Positions 1 through 8,934 are shown, counted from the first letter of the stretch. The stretch is 64,000 nt of DNA from Chelatococcus asaccharovorans (GCF_003201475.1 NZ_QJJK01000014.1:62001-126000); one strand, 5' to 3'. The notes: generated from the sequence alone by a model not told the origin. Numbers and translations: made by a program.

Positions 1-3000
1 GCTTGCGCCGGCCGTGAGCTGCTGCAGGAGCTGGTTGGCCTCCGACAGACGGCTGAGGACGCCGGACAGCTCATTGCGCAGGCGCTCGTTGGTGGCCACC
101 AGGGCATCGATCGACTGGCCGGTGCCGGCATCGATCGCTTGACGCAGACCCTCGCTCGATGCGGCGAAGAGCTCGGTCATATGCTCGCTGCGCTCGCGCA
201 CGGCATCGGCGACCGAAAGGCCACGGGCTTCAAGCGTGCGGACCACCGCTTCGCCAACGGAGGCGAGTTCGCGTGCGATGGCCTCGCCCTGGTCGCCAAG
301 GGTGACGACGAGGTTCGTTCCCTTCTCTCCGAACAGCGATGCCAGTTCCGCCATGCGGTTGCCGAGGCTCGAATCGATGGCCTCGGATCGCAGCGTGAGC
401 TCTTCGCTGAGGCGCCGGCCTCGCTCGTCCAGGGTCGTCGATACGGAGTCCAGGCGGTCGACGACGCGCTCCTCGAAGCGCGCAACGCGCTGGTCGAGCG
501 TGGAGGCGATCTCCAGGGCACGGCCGCCGAGTGTCTGGTTGATCTCTTCCGCCTTGCGCGAAAGGATCTCGGTGAGGGCCTCGCTCTTGCCGGAGACCAT
601 GCTGCCGATCTCGTCGGCCTTGGCTTCGAGCGCATGGGTCACCTCGCGTCCGCCCTCGGCGAGCACGCGGGCGATGCCGCTCGTGTGGCGGACCAGCGCC
701 TCGCTCAAGGCATTGGCGCGGGCGCCCAGTCCCTCGTCGATCCCGGTGATGAGGGTGTCGAGGTTCTTGGCGATCTCGCCGCTCTTGGCAGCCGAGCGCT
801 GCTCGATCGCGGAGATCTGTTGTTCCATGACCTCGGCGGCTGCGCGGCTGCGTTCGACGAGCGCTTTCCCAAGCTCCTCGCCGTGGGTGGAGAACAGCTC
901 GCGCACGGCCTCGAGCTGTGCCTCGACCACTGCGGTGAAGCGGCCGGTGTCGCTCGCGATGCGATCCACGAGCGTGCTGCCGTGAATGACGACGGTCTCC
1001 TGCAGGGTTCCGATGTGGTTGGTCAGGGTCGTGTCGAGCTTCTGGCCCTGGCTTTCCATCAATTCCTGCAGGCTGCCGATGCGCATGCCCAGGGTGGCGA
1101 TGAGCTCCTGCCCACCGGTATTGACGAGGGTCTCGAAGCTTGCGAGGCGCGAGGCGAGCGCGAAATCGAGCGAGCGCGCGCGCGTCTCGACCACGTCCTC
1201 GAAGCCGGCGATGCGCTCGCCGATAACCGTGTCGAGTTGCCGTCCCCCGGACACCACGCTGTCCCTGAAGGCGGCCAGCCGGCCCTCGAGGGTCGAGTTG
1301 AGGCGGTCGTTGCCGCTTTCGAGGCTCGTCTCAAGGATCGTCAGGCGATCGTCGAGCGCCGAGGTCAGGCGGCTCGTGCCACCGTCGACGGTCGTCTCGA
1401 AGGTCGACAGGCGCTCCTGCAGCAATTGCAGAAGCTGGCCGCCGCTCGTCTTGACGCTGCTGTCGAAGGCTGCAAGCCGGCCCTCGACGGTGGTGGCAAG
1501 GTATTCCCCACCATCGGCCAGGGTCCGGGCAAAGGTGCTGATGCGGTCGTCGATCGCCGTGGCGAGCTGGCCGCTGCCGTCCTTGATGCTCGCGTCGAAG
1601 GACGAGAGGCGGCCGTCAAGGGTCGTTGCGAGATGCGCGCTACCTGCCTCGATCCCTTCTATGAAGGTCGAGATTCGCTCGTCAATCGTGCTGGTGAGCT
1701 GGCCGCTGCTTTCCGTGATGTGGCTGTTGAGCAGCGCCAGGCGCTCATCGAGCGTGCTGGCGAGCTTCTCACTGCCGTCGCTGAGCGTGGAGCCGAAGCC
1801 TGCGAGACGCGTGTCGAGCGTGGCGCTGAAGCTTGCCAAGCGCGTGTCGAGTGTGCTCGCGAGTTCGCCGCTGCCGGTGTCGATGAGGCTGCCGAAGGCG
1901 TCCAGCCGGCCGTCCAGCGCCGCGGTGAGCCTGTCGCCACCGCCGTGGATGGTCGTGTCGAAGGCCGCAAGACGTGCGTCCAGTGTCTCCGCCAGGCGGC
2001 TCGCGCCGTCCTCGATACGGCTACCGAAGGTGGAAAGCCGCTCGTCGAGCGTGGTCGCGAGCTTGTCGCTGCCTTCGTCGACACGGTTGCCGAACGCGGC
2101 CAGCCGGCTGTCGAGCGTGGTGGCGAGTTTTTCGCTGCCCTGATCGACCTTGCTGCCGAAAACGGCGAGGCGCTCGTCCAGCGTCGCGGCAAGCTGGCTG
2201 CTGCCGCCGTCGATCCGGTTTCCGAATTCCGCCAGCCTGTCGTCGAGCGTCGCGACGAGGCGCGTGCTGCCATCGCCGATCGTGTCGCCGAATACGGCAA
2301 GGCGCGTGTCGAGCGTATCCGCGAGGCGGATAGCGCCGTCCTCGATGTGACTGTTGAAGGTTCCAAGCCGCGCGTCGAGGGTCGTCGCGAGTTGCTCGCT
2401 TCCTGCATTGATCGCCGTGCTGAACGACGCGAGACGTTCGTCGAGCGTTGCGGCCAGCTCATCGCTGGTCCCGCTGATGCGGCTCCCGAAGATCGACAGA
2501 TGTTCGTCGAGGGTCGCGGCCAGCTGCCCGCTGCCGCTGCTGATGCCGGCGTTGAGCGCGGCGAGGCGCTCGTCCAGCGTCGCGGCGAGCTGGCTGCTGC
2601 CCTCGTTGACGCTGGCATTGAGCGCCGCAAGCCGCCCATCGAGGGTCGAGGCAAGCCTAGCGCCCCCTTCATTGATGCCGCCGTTGAGGGCCGCGAGGCG
2701 CTCATCCAAGGCACCGGCAAGCTGCTTGCTGCCCTCGTCCAGCCTGAGCCCGAAGGCGGACAGGCGCTCGTCGAGCGAGGCAGCGATCTGCCGGCCGCCC
2801 GTGTCGATGCTCGTATTGAGGGCGTTCAGGCGGCTCTCGAGCGCTGCCGACAGGTGCTGCGTGCCGGCCTGCACGCTCTTGACGAAGGTGGTGATCCGGC
2901 CATCCAGCGTCGTGGAGAGCAGTTGGCCCCCCTCGGCTATGCTGGATTTCAGCGTGGTGATGCGTCCCTCGAGCGTCTCGGCGAGCTGGTCGCCCCCGCT

Positions 3001-5175
3001 CTGCAGGGCACTGGACAGGGCCGCCAACTGTTCCGCGATGGTGGATGCCAACTGGCCGGAGCCGTCCTGGATACCGGACTGGAAAGCCGCCAGCCGGCCG
3101 TCCAGGGCGGCCGTCAGATGCCCACCGCCCGTCGCGATGCTTGCCTCGAAAGCCGCCAGGCGGCCCTCCAGCGAAGAGGCGAGCTTGCCGCCGCCCGACT
3201 CGATGCTCGCCTCGAAGGCAGCAAGGCGCTGCAGCAGGGTCTCGTCGAGGGCACTGCCGCGCTCGCTGATGGTGCGCGCCAGGTTTTCCGCATTGCGGGC
3301 AAGGGTGTCGTTGACGCGCGTGCCCTGTGCCGCCACCGCCAGCACGATCTCGTTGCCCGTGCCGCTGAGGAGTTCCTGCGCTTCGCTCGTCTTGGTGGTG
3401 ATGACCGCCCTGAATTCCTCGGTGCGGGTGGTGAAATCATCCGCGAAACGCTTGGCACTGGCCTCAAAAGCGCCCTGTGCGCCGCTGGCCTGCTCGCCGA
3501 TCAGCGTGGCAACCCGCTCACCTGTGGCTGACAGCGTCTCCTCGAGCGTGCGGCCGTTCGTGGTGATCGTCTCGTGGATGCGGTCGCCGGTCGACGCCAG
3601 GCGATCGGCGAGGCTGCCGCCGCGTTCGATGATGGTTTCGGTGACGCCGCGGCCGACCGCCTCGATGCGCTCCGTGACTTCGCTGCCACGCAGCACGATG
3701 GTGCTGGCGACCTTCTGGCCGGCGACCGAGATGGTTTCGTTGAGTTCGCCGCCCTGGTTGGAAATCGTCGTCGCGACGCCCGCTCCGACTTCCTCGATGC
3801 GACGGCTGACTTCCGCGCCCCGCTCGCCCAGGGCCACGCCAAGGGCCTCACCGGTGGTCTTCAGCGTGTCGTTCACCTCGAGTGCCTTGCGGGCGATGGT
3901 CTCGGCGATCTCGGAGCCGGTCGCGGCGATCTTGCGCGTGACCTCGACGGAGCTCTCCTGAAGGCCGGCGTTGAGCTTATGGCCGGTCTGCTCGATAGAC
4001 TGCGAGATCTCCAGGCCCTTCCTGTCGAGAAGCGCCGTGACCTCGTTGCTGGCCGTGGCGAGACGGACGTTGACGCTCTCTGCGGTGGTGCTGAGGCGAT
4101 CGACGAGACCGGTCCCGCGGTTCTGCATCTCGTTGAGCATCCGATCGCTGATCTGGTCCAGCGTCTGGGCGATCTGCTCGCCCTTGAAGCCTAGGGACTC
4201 GGCGGCTTTCGTGCCCGCCGAGGTCACGGCCTGCACGAGGTTGCGGCCGGCGACCTCAAGTTCCTGGGTGAGATTTTCATGGGCGCCGGTGATCGAGCCG
4301 CGCACGCGGTCCGCATTGGCGACGATCGCTTCCCGCTGGGCGACCAATTCGTCGATCAGGGTGCGGATACGGATTTCATTGCCCTGGTAGGCGCGTTCGA
4401 GCGTGGAGATCTCGCTGCGGACCAGCGTCTCCAGTTCACCGGCGCGGGCGAGCGCGCGCTCCACGCCATCGCCGATGGCCGCGACTTCACGGCGAACGGC
4501 CTGCGACAGGTTGACAACCGCCTCCGATGCCAGCGTCTCCGGCTGGGCGAGGCGCACGGCGACGCCTGTCATGGCGCGCGCGACATGGCGCATTTCCTGG
4601 GTGCGCAGGCTCAGAATCGCCAGAACGAAGAACAGCAGCACCGGCCCGATGAGCAACACGCCCATCAAGCCCCAGTCGGTCGGAGCAAGGGTGGCGATCA
4701 CGTCCTCTACGCCGGTGGCGGTCAAGCCGTAGCGTGCATTGAGGAAGGCCCCCATGGCGACCAGCCAGCACAAGGATGCCAGGGCGGCAAACCAGAGCGG
4801 CTCGCGCGAGGGCTTCTGCTGCAGCGTCTGGAGCAGCGCACCGACAGACTGGCGATCGTCGTTGGCGACGCGGGAGGGATCAGGCGCGATGACGGTGGCC
4901 GAGCGGGGTGGGTCGATATGGTGGGGCTCAGGGCGTACGGGCTCCGCGGGCGCTGCGTCCTGGCGCCTGCCAGCGAGTGTCTCGTCGTCCCGCGTGTCTG
5001 GCAGCCGCGCCTCCCGGATGTCCTTGGTATCCTTGGTGTCCTTGACATCCTTGGCGTCGGCGGTTTTCGCCTGGGAGCCCGACGCCTGCATGTCCGCGAC
5101 GTTCAGGCTCAAAGCCTGTTCCAGCGCCGACAATGCTTCCTGCGTCGGATCAACGAGTTTATTGTCTTTGGCCAT
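1..5175 (-). CDS. Giant membrane-anchored repetitive coiled-coil protein, growth pole ring (GPR)-like; C-terminus beyond window
   Basis: The reading frame is open from an ATG at 5175 (AGGCGG-like site upstream) to base 1, 1725 codons without a stop, so the C-terminus lies left of the window. Residues 1-125 are polar and Lys/Asp-rich; two hydrophobic segments follow at about 127-148 and 168-189, then more than 1500 residues of Ala/Glu/Leu/Thr-rich predicted helix. About 35 tandem 22-residue repeats (core LAxTLDERLAxF, ending D/E-G-S) cover roughly 975-3260. Architecture (two membrane helices, apolipoprotein-A1-like 22-mers, more than 1700 residues) matches the Agrobacterium GPR protein, which forms a ring at the growth pole and is needed for polar growth. 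It is divergent from an HPt gene. Architecture and length are seen; orthology is inferred. Many databases would call it kinesin-like or apolipoprotein-like. Confidence 0.8.
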   Translation of the reverse strand, partial: MAKDNKLVDPTQEALSALEQALSLNVADMQASGSQAKTADAKDVKDTKDTKDIREARLPDTRDDETLAGRRQDAAPAEPVRPEPHHIDPPRSATVIAPDPSRVANDDRQSVGALLQTLQQKPSREPLWFAALASLCWLVAMGAFLNARYGLTATGVEDVIATLAPTDWGLMGVLLIGPVLLFFVLAILSLRTQEMRHVARAMTGVAVRLAQPETLASEAVVNLSQAVRREVAAIGDGVERALARAGELETLVRSEISTLERAYQGNEIRIRTLIDELVAQREAIVANADRVRGSITGAHENLTQELEVAGRNLVQAVTSAGTKAAESLGFKGEQIAQTLDQISDRMLNEMQNRGTGLVDRLSTTAESVNVRLATASNEVTALLDRKGLEISQSIEQTGHKLNAGLQESSVEVTRKIAATGSEIAETIARKALEVNDTLKTTGEALGVALGERGAEVSRRIEEVGAGVATTISNQGGELNETISVAGQKVASTIVLRGSEVTERIEAVGRGVTETIIERGGSLADRLASTGDRIHETITTNGRTLEETLSATGERVATLIGEQASGAQGAFEASAKRFADDFTTRTEEFRAVITTKTSEAQELLSGTGNEIVLAVAAQGTRVNDTLARNAENLARTISERGSALDETLLQRLAAFEASIESGGGKLASSLEGRLAAFEASIATGGGHLTAALDGRLAAFQSGIQDGSGQLASTIAEQLAALSSALQSGGDQLAETLEGRITTLKSSIAEGGQLLSTTLDGRITTFVKSVQAGTQHLSAALESRLNALNTSIDTGGRQIAASLDERLSAFGLRLDEGSKQLAGALDERLAALNGGINEGGARLASTLDGRLAALNASVNEGSSQLAATLDERLAALNAGISSGSGQLAATLDEHLSIFGSRISGTSDELAATLDERLASFSTAINAGSEQLATTLDARLGTFNSHIEDGAIRLADTLDTRLAVFGDTIGDGSTRLVATLDDRLAEFGNRIDGGSSQLAATLDERLAVFGSKVDQGSEKLATTLDSRLAAFGNRVDEGSDKLATTLDERLSTFGSRIEDGASRLAETLDARLAAFDTTIHGGGDRLTAALDGRLDAFGSLIDTGSGELASTLDTRLASFSATLDTRLAGFGSTLSDGSEKLASTLDERLALLNSHITESSGQLTSTIDERISTFIEGIEAGSAHLATTLDGRLSSFDASIKDGSGQLATAIDDRISTFARTLADGGEYLATTVEGRLAAFDSSVKTSGGQLLQLLQERLSTFETTVDGGTSRLTSALDDRLTILETSLESGNDRLNSTLEGRLAAFRDSVVSGGRQLDTVIGERIAGFEDVVETRARSLDFALASRLASFETLVNTGGQELIATLGMRIGSLQELMESQGQKLDTTLTNHIGTLQETVVIHGSTLVDRIASDTGRFTAVVEAQLEAVRELFSTHGEELGKALVERSRAAAEVMEQQISAIEQRSAAKSGEIAKNLDTLITGIDEGLGARANALSEALVRHTSGIARVLAEGGREVTHALEAKADEIGSMVSGKSEALTEILSRKAEEINQTLGGRALEIASTLDQRVARFEERVVDRLDSVSTTLDERGRRLSEELTLRSEAIDSSLGNRMAELASLFGEKGTNLVVTLGDQGEAIARELASVGEAVVRTLEARGLSVADAVRERSEHMTELFAASSEGLRQAIDAGTGQSIDALVATNERLRNELSGVLSRLSEANQLLQQLTAGAS
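975..3260 (-). repeat. About 35 tandem 66-bp (22-codon) coding repeats in the GPR-like gene
   Basis: Translating the minus strand gives a near-unbroken series of 22-residue units with a conserved LDERLAAF-type core and a Gly-Ser junction. One unit near 1840-1870 is shortened, so the register slips once. Central units are the most alike, while outer units drift. This is the 11/22-residue amphipathic periodicity of apolipoprotein-like helices. Confidence 0.85.
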
Positions 5176-5498
5176 GTCGCCGCCTCGCATCGCCCCCAAT
5201 TCCATGCGGTGATCAGGGGGCCTCATCCCCGATCTTGCTGATTGCAGTCGCCGCTATCGACAAACATTCAGCAAATACCGCTGTTTACCATGAGAGCTTA
5301 GCCCCCCGCCGCGGCAATTGAAACCCGAGGCGAGAGGCAATTGAGAGTTTCGTTAACGGCTTTTTTACCCTTTTCGGCGCCCACGATCTACGCTGCTGTC
5401 GGTGGGACAGGGGGCAGCGAAGAATGTTGATGGAGCGGCGATAGCGCTGCATGGTGGCCCAGTCTGCGTGCAACATCTGCGTGAACAACGAGCGGGTT
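5176..5498. promoter_or_regulatory. Divergent promoter region between GPR-like gene and HPt gene
   Basis: This 323-bp gap holds no gene and must contain the promoters of both divergent genes. At 5353-5368 the plus strand reads TTAA-N7-TTTAC, one mismatch from the alphaproteobacterial CtrA box TTAA-N7-TTAAC. The region around 5340-5375 is locally AT-rich. The regulatory reading is tentative because one near-match is expected by chance fairly often. Confidence 0.35.
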
Positions 5499-5876
5499 AT
5501 GAGCGAGCGATTCGATGAGGTACCCCCGGCGAAAGATGCTGTGGATATTGACGAGGCCTACCTCGACCAGCAGACGGGAGGCGATCGCGAGCTGGCGCGC
5601 GAGATCATTGGCCTCTATCGCGATCAGGTCCGACAGCAATATGCGGTCATCACGGGCAGGGGCGAACTGCGCGCACGCAGCGATGCGGCCCACACCCTGA
5701 AGGGGTCCTCGCGCGCGATCGGCGCATGGAAGGTGGCTGCCATCGTCGAGGACATCGAGGGTGCCCTTGCCGATCCCGCGACGCCGGAACTCGAGATGCT
5801 TTTCCAGCGGTTCGACGCGGCCCTCAACGCCGCTGACACTGCGATGCGGGCTATCCTCGCCGCCCGTCCGCTATGA
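5499..5876 (+). CDS. Small HPt-domain phosphotransfer protein
   Basis: A 125-residue cytoplasmic protein consisting of little more than a histidine phosphotransfer domain. The phospho-acceptor is His65 in the motif AHTLKGSSRAIG, the HPt signature (H-x-L-K-G-S-S/A). HPt proteins relay phosphate between a hybrid kinase receiver and a response regulator. The start at 5499 (MSERFDE) is preferred because GAGCGGG lies just upstream; an in-frame ATG at 5451 would add 16 residues. No kinase or regulator partner is adjacent; its only close neighbour is the divergent GPR-like gene. Family assignment is firm, the partner unknown. CckA, about 17 kb away, has a C-terminal receiver that could in principle feed an HPt, but its known partner is ChpT, which is a different fold. 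Confidence 0.85.
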   Translation: MSERFDEVPPAKDAVDIDEAYLDQQTGGDRELAREIIGLYRDQVRQQYAVITGRGELRARSDAAHTLKGSSRAIGAWKVAAIVEDIEGALADPATPELEMLFQRFDAALNAADTAMRAILAARPL

Positions 5877-6030
5877 TCTCGCAGCCGGTCGCACGCCCAC
5901 GGGACGGTACCGTATCGCTGCTGTGCAAGCATCAGATCAGGGAACGCTTCATCCGAACGCCTGGCCGTGCATTCCGGCCCGCGCTCCCCGATCTCAAACC
6001 GAATGGATTCCAAGTGCCGAAGGACCGACA

Positions 6031-6351
6031 ATGACAGCCGTGACTTTCGTGGACGCCGCCGGAACGGCAAGGACCGTCGAGGCCGAAGCCGGCTCCACGG
6101 TGATGGAGGCGGCTATCCGCAACGGAGTGCCCGGAATTGATGCCGAATGCGGCGGCGCCTGTGCCTGCGCCACCTGCCATGTCTATGTCGAGGAGGCGTG
6201 GTGGGACCGGGTCGGTCCCCCCGGGGGGATGGAAGAGGACATGCTCGACTTCGCGTCGGATGTTCAGCCGCGGTCGAGGCTGTCATGCCAGATCCGGCTC
6301 ACGCCTGATCTCGATGGCCTTGTCGTGCACACCCCGGCGCGCCAGGGATAG
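6031..6351 (+). CDS. 2Fe-2S ferredoxin, adrenodoxin/ISC type
   Basis: A 106-residue electron carrier. The start ATG at 6031 follows GAAGGACC; the open frame runs further upstream but the ferredoxin fold begins here. Cluster ligands are Cys40, Cys46, Cys49 (pattern C-x5-C-x2-C in ECGGACACATC) and Cys86 (LSCQI), as in ISC and FdVI-type ferredoxins; Cys44 is an additional cysteine. This class passes electrons to cytochromes P450, Rieske oxygenases or iron-sulfur assembly. It stands alone here, away from any isc/suf genes or an obvious partner, so its specific role is open. Confidence 0.9.
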   Translation: MTAVTFVDAAGTARTVEAEAGSTVMEAAIRNGVPGIDAECGGACACATCHVYVEEAWWDRVGPPGGMEEDMLDFASDVQPRSRLSCQIRLTPDLDGLVVHTPARQG

Positions 6352-6532
6352 GATGGGATCGCGGCATCAGTTTTTCTCGCCGGCGCGGGGCATCTATCGG
6401 GTCGTGCCGAAGCGCCTGATAGCGGATTGTTGCTAAGAACGCTTCACCCCGGGCGCGGATCCGGGGGAGGTTTGCGGGCCGGCAGCTCCAAGCCCTGGAG
6501 CCGCGGCCCGGTCACAATGACGGAGGCAATGC
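6352..6532. other. Short intergenic region with GC-rich inverted repeats
   Basis: The 181-bp spacer before the universal stress gene contains small GC-rich inverted repeats, for example CCCCGGG/CCGGGG near 6447-6467 and a CTCCAAG/CTGGAG pair near 6486-6500. They resemble the REP-like debris elsewhere in the window but no second copy was recognised. Confidence 0.35.
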
Positions 6533-6958
6533 ATGTACAAGAATATCCTGGTGCCGATCGACATCTCCGACACGGGCTTCTCACGCCATTCCATCGACAA
6601 GGCGGTGGCTTTCGCCAGTGCGACGGCGGGCGCGGTGCGCCTCATCTATGTGCGCTCGATCCTGCCGGTGACCTTCATGGAATTCGTGCCGCCGGACTTC
6701 GACACCGAGCAGCAGGAGAGCGCCGAGGCTGATCTCGCGGCCCTCGCGAAGTCGATCGTGGCGCCGGAAATCTCGGTCAGCCACGTGGTGCGCCTCGGCT
6801 CGATCTACAACGAGGTGTTGCAGGAGGCCGAGGAAATGAAGGCCGACCTCATCATCGTCGGTTCGCACAAGCCGGGGATGTCGACCTATCTCATCGGATC
6901 GAATGCCGCGACCATCGTCCGCCACGCAGGCTGCTCGGTGCTCGTCGTCAGGGAATAG
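6533..6958 (+). CDS. Universal stress protein, UspA family
   Basis: A 141-residue single-domain UspA protein. It begins MYKNILVPIDISD, the typical first strand with the adenine-contacting Asp. The nucleotide-binding loop near the C-terminus reads LIIVGSHKPGMSTYLIGSNAATIVRHAGCSVLVVRE; G-x2-G-x9-G-S is the ATP-binding pattern of the family, and the spacing here (GMSTYLIGSN) fits it loosely. It is cytoplasmic and probably induced by stress or stationary phase, but the sequence does not show which signal. It is monocistronic and convergent with the Spy-like gene. A GGAGGCA ribosome site precedes the ATG. Confidence 0.92.
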   Translation: MYKNILVPIDISDTGFSRHSIDKAVAFASATAGAVRLIYVRSILPVTFMEFVPPDFDTEQQESAEADLAALAKSIVAPEISVSHVVRLGSIYNEVLQEAEEMKADLIIVGSHKPGMSTYLIGSNAATIVRHAGCSVLVVRE

Positions 6959-6996
6959 GCGCGGGTATCGCCATTGCCGCCGTCCGGGGCAGGTCC

Positions 6997-7024
6997 GGAT
7001 CGAAGTGCCGCAGCACTTCGATCC
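6997..7024. terminator. Perfect 12-bp hairpin between convergent genes
   Basis: GGATCGAAGTGC (6997-7008) and GCACTTCGATCC (7013-7024) pair perfectly around a 4-base CGCA loop. It lies 38 bp past the universal stress gene and 15 bp from the end of the convergent Spy-like gene. There is no T-run on either side, so it may stabilise 3' ends or terminate only weakly. Confidence 0.55.
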
Positions 7025-7038
7025 ATCGATTGCCGGGG

Positions 7039-7593
7039 TCAGCCGCGATCGTGCATCCCGCGCTCCGGGCCACCGAGACGGGGTCCGCCGTGCCGGTTCA
7101 TCATCTCGCGTGCCATCACGTTGAAGCGCCGCTTCTGCGCGGTGTCCAGGCTCTCGTAGAGCGGAGCCGCCGCATCGGCGATCGTCTTCATCGTCTTGGC
7201 ACGCTCTTCCATCATCGTGGCGCCGTTGCGAAGGCGCTCGATCAAGTCCGGGCGGTCCTTCTTGCCGCGCTCTTCGCGCGCTTCGCGCCATTTGGCCATC
7301 CGCTCGCCGCGCTCCTTGGCGATGTCACGCATGGCGGTCTCAAGCGCTGGCCATGCCTTTTCCTGCTCGGGTGTGAGCTTCAGCCCGGCCTTGAAACCCG
7401 CGAGACGGGCATCGAGCAAGGCGCTCCGGTCTTCCGCCGACAGCCGCATCGGGCCGCGGCTATGGTCGCGCTCATGACGGGCGTCCTGCTGCGCGGCGCC
7501 CGGCGCGTTGGCGGGCTGCGCGTAGCTTGCCGTGAATGCGCCCGAACCGGCGACGACCAGTGTGGCCAGAGCGGCGATCATCGTCTTCTTCAT
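7039..7593 (-). CDS. Periplasmic Spy/CpxP-like (LTXXQ-motif) protein
   Basis: A 184-residue exported protein. The N-terminus (MKKTMIAALATLVVAGSG...SYAQ) is a Sec signal peptide with probable cleavage after AxA-like YAQP. The mature part is highly charged and helical, with the family motif LTPEQEKAWPAL in the middle and repeated Arg/Glu pairs. Spy and CpxP family members are periplasmic chaperones or modulators of envelope stress sensing, often linked to metals. The ribosome site AAGGAGG lies 7 bp before the ATG, fixing the start. No Cpx- or metal-sensing kinase is adjacent. The His/Arg/Gly-rich C-terminal tail is a little unusual. Confidence 0.82.
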   Translation of the reverse strand: MKKTMIAALATLVVAGSGAFTASYAQPANAPGAAQQDARHERDHSRGPMRLSAEDRSALLDARLAGFKAGLKLTPEQEKAWPALETAMRDIAKERGERMAKWREAREERGKKDRPDLIERLRNGATMMEERAKTMKTIADAAAPLYESLDTAQKRRFNVMAREMMNRHGGPRLGGPERGMHDRG

Positions 7594-7994
7594 ATCTTTG
7601 CCTCCTTCGAGAGGATTGCAGATTGGGATGTAACCGCATGTTTTTCAAATTAAATTTCGGTAATTTGGCGCCATGAAGCCGCCACATATTTTAAAGAATT
7701 GTTCATTTCCGTATTTATTAAAAATATAAATTCTATATATGGAAAATTATAAGAGTATATCTCGCTCATGAATTGTTTCAGTTTGTTTCAATATGTATTG
7801 TTTTTCATGATTTATTACGGAAATATTTGTCACGGTGATGTGTGTTTTGTGACGTATTTGAGAGCTTGCGTTCCGAGGTCGAATGTTGCCAATTTCATGC
7901 CATCCGCGAGAGTGGTTCGCTCCCGCGGGCGTTGCAAAAGATCTGTCGCGGCGCTTGCCGCGGTCGAGAGCCGACGAGGACAAGAGCCATTCCC
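7594..7994. other. AT-rich 400-bp intergenic region
   Basis: No gene is seen. Bases about 7640-7870 are strikingly AT-rich (long A/T runs such as TATTTATTAAAAATATAAATTC) against the GC-rich background. This divergent region must carry promoters for the Spy-like gene (minus) and msrQ (plus). Such AT islands are candidate H-NS/MucR-type or nucleoid-protein binding sites, but no specific operator is recognised. Confidence 0.5.
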
Positions 7995-8924
7995 ATGTCC
8001 AGCCGAACGTCCAGCCGCATATCCAGCGCTCGTTCGACGCCGCGCGCGGCGAGGCTTCCCTGGCGCGACCGCGCCGGACGATTCTCGCCGCTCAAGGGCG
8101 TCACCTTCCTGGCCGTTCTTGCGCCGGGCGTCTGGATTGCCCTCGCCTGGGCGATGGGATGGTACGCGCCCAAGCCCGTGACGGAGGCCATCCACCAGAA
8201 CGGGCTATGGGCGGTGCGCCTCATCCTTGCGTCGCTTGCGGTGACGCCGCTGCGGCGCATCGGCAACTGGCCGAAGCTCATTCTGATCAGGCGCATGCTC
8301 GGCGTGGCCGCCTTTGTCTATGTGGCGATCCACTTCGCGCTGTATTGTCTTGATCAGGGTTTCGATCTCGGCCGGGTGGCGAGCGAGATCGCCCTGCGGA
8401 TCTATCTCACCATCGGCTTCGTGGCGCTCCTTGGCCTCGCGGTGCTGGCAGCCACCTCAACCGACGCCATGATCCGGCGTCTCGGGCGCCGGTGGCAGAC
8501 GCTGCACCGCGCCATCTACGTCATCACGCCGCTGGCGCTCATCCACTTCTACCTGCAATCGAAGATCGACGTCACCGAGGCGGTGTTCATGACGGGCCTT
8601 TTTGGATTGGCCTTCGCCTATCGCCTGATGCATCGCCTTGCCATTCCCCTGAGGGCAGCGCCATTGGCCGGTGCGGCGCTTCTGACGGGTGCGCTCACCG
8701 CATTGGTGGAGACTGCCTGGTACGCGGCGACGACCGGGGCGCCCTGGCAGTTCATCCTCGCGGCCAATCTTGATGTTGAGACAGCCATCCGCCCCGCATG
8801 GTGGGTGATGACTGTGGGGTTCGGCATCGCGCTGATCGCGGCCGTGCGCCTGCCGCAGGGTGGCAATCCCGGACGAGCTGCGCGGTTCACAATCAGGGCC
8901 GAAGAGGGCGCGGCCTCGTCCTGA
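7995..8924 (+). CDS. msrQ: Protein-methionine-sulfoxide reductase heme-binding subunit MsrQ (YedZ)
   Basis: A 309-residue inner-membrane protein of the ferric-reductase-like transmembrane superfamily. It shows the expected membrane helices and heme-ligand histidines in FVYVAIHFALY, QTLHRAIYV and LALIHFYL. MsrQ passes quinone- or flavin-derived electrons through heme to periplasmic MsrP, which repairs oxidised methionines in envelope proteins. The start at 7995 is chosen because the 50 preceding codons of the open frame lack family similarity. The Ser/Arg-rich first 25 residues and an extra C-terminal segment with two further hydrophobic helices (about residues 215-285) make it longer than the roughly 200-residue E. 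coli protein. msrP is not adjacent on either side. Confidence 0.88.
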   Translation: MSSRTSSRISSARSTPRAARLPWRDRAGRFSPLKGVTFLAVLAPGVWIALAWAMGWYAPKPVTEAIHQNGLWAVRLILASLAVTPLRRIGNWPKLILIRRMLGVAAFVYVAIHFALYCLDQGFDLGRVASEIALRIYLTIGFVALLGLAVLAATSTDAMIRRLGRRWQTLHRAIYVITPLALIHFYLQSKIDVTEAVFMTGLFGLAFAYRLMHRLAIPLRAAPLAGAALLTGALTALVETAWYAATTGAPWQFILAANLDVETAIRPAWWVMTVGFGIALIAAVRLPQGGNPGRAARFTIRAEEGAASS

Positions 8925-8934
8925 TCGCCAGGGT

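Noticed and set aside
139-3531. Plus-strand open frame of 1130 codons opposite the GPR-like gene
   Set aside because: It lies antisense to a real 22-residue repeat protein. Its length follows from codon bias and the 66-bp period of the opposite strand; it has no family resemblance or ribosome site.
5353-5368. Claiming a definite CtrA site at the GPR/HPt promoter
   Set aside because: One mismatch in the second half site; kept only as a tentative finding.
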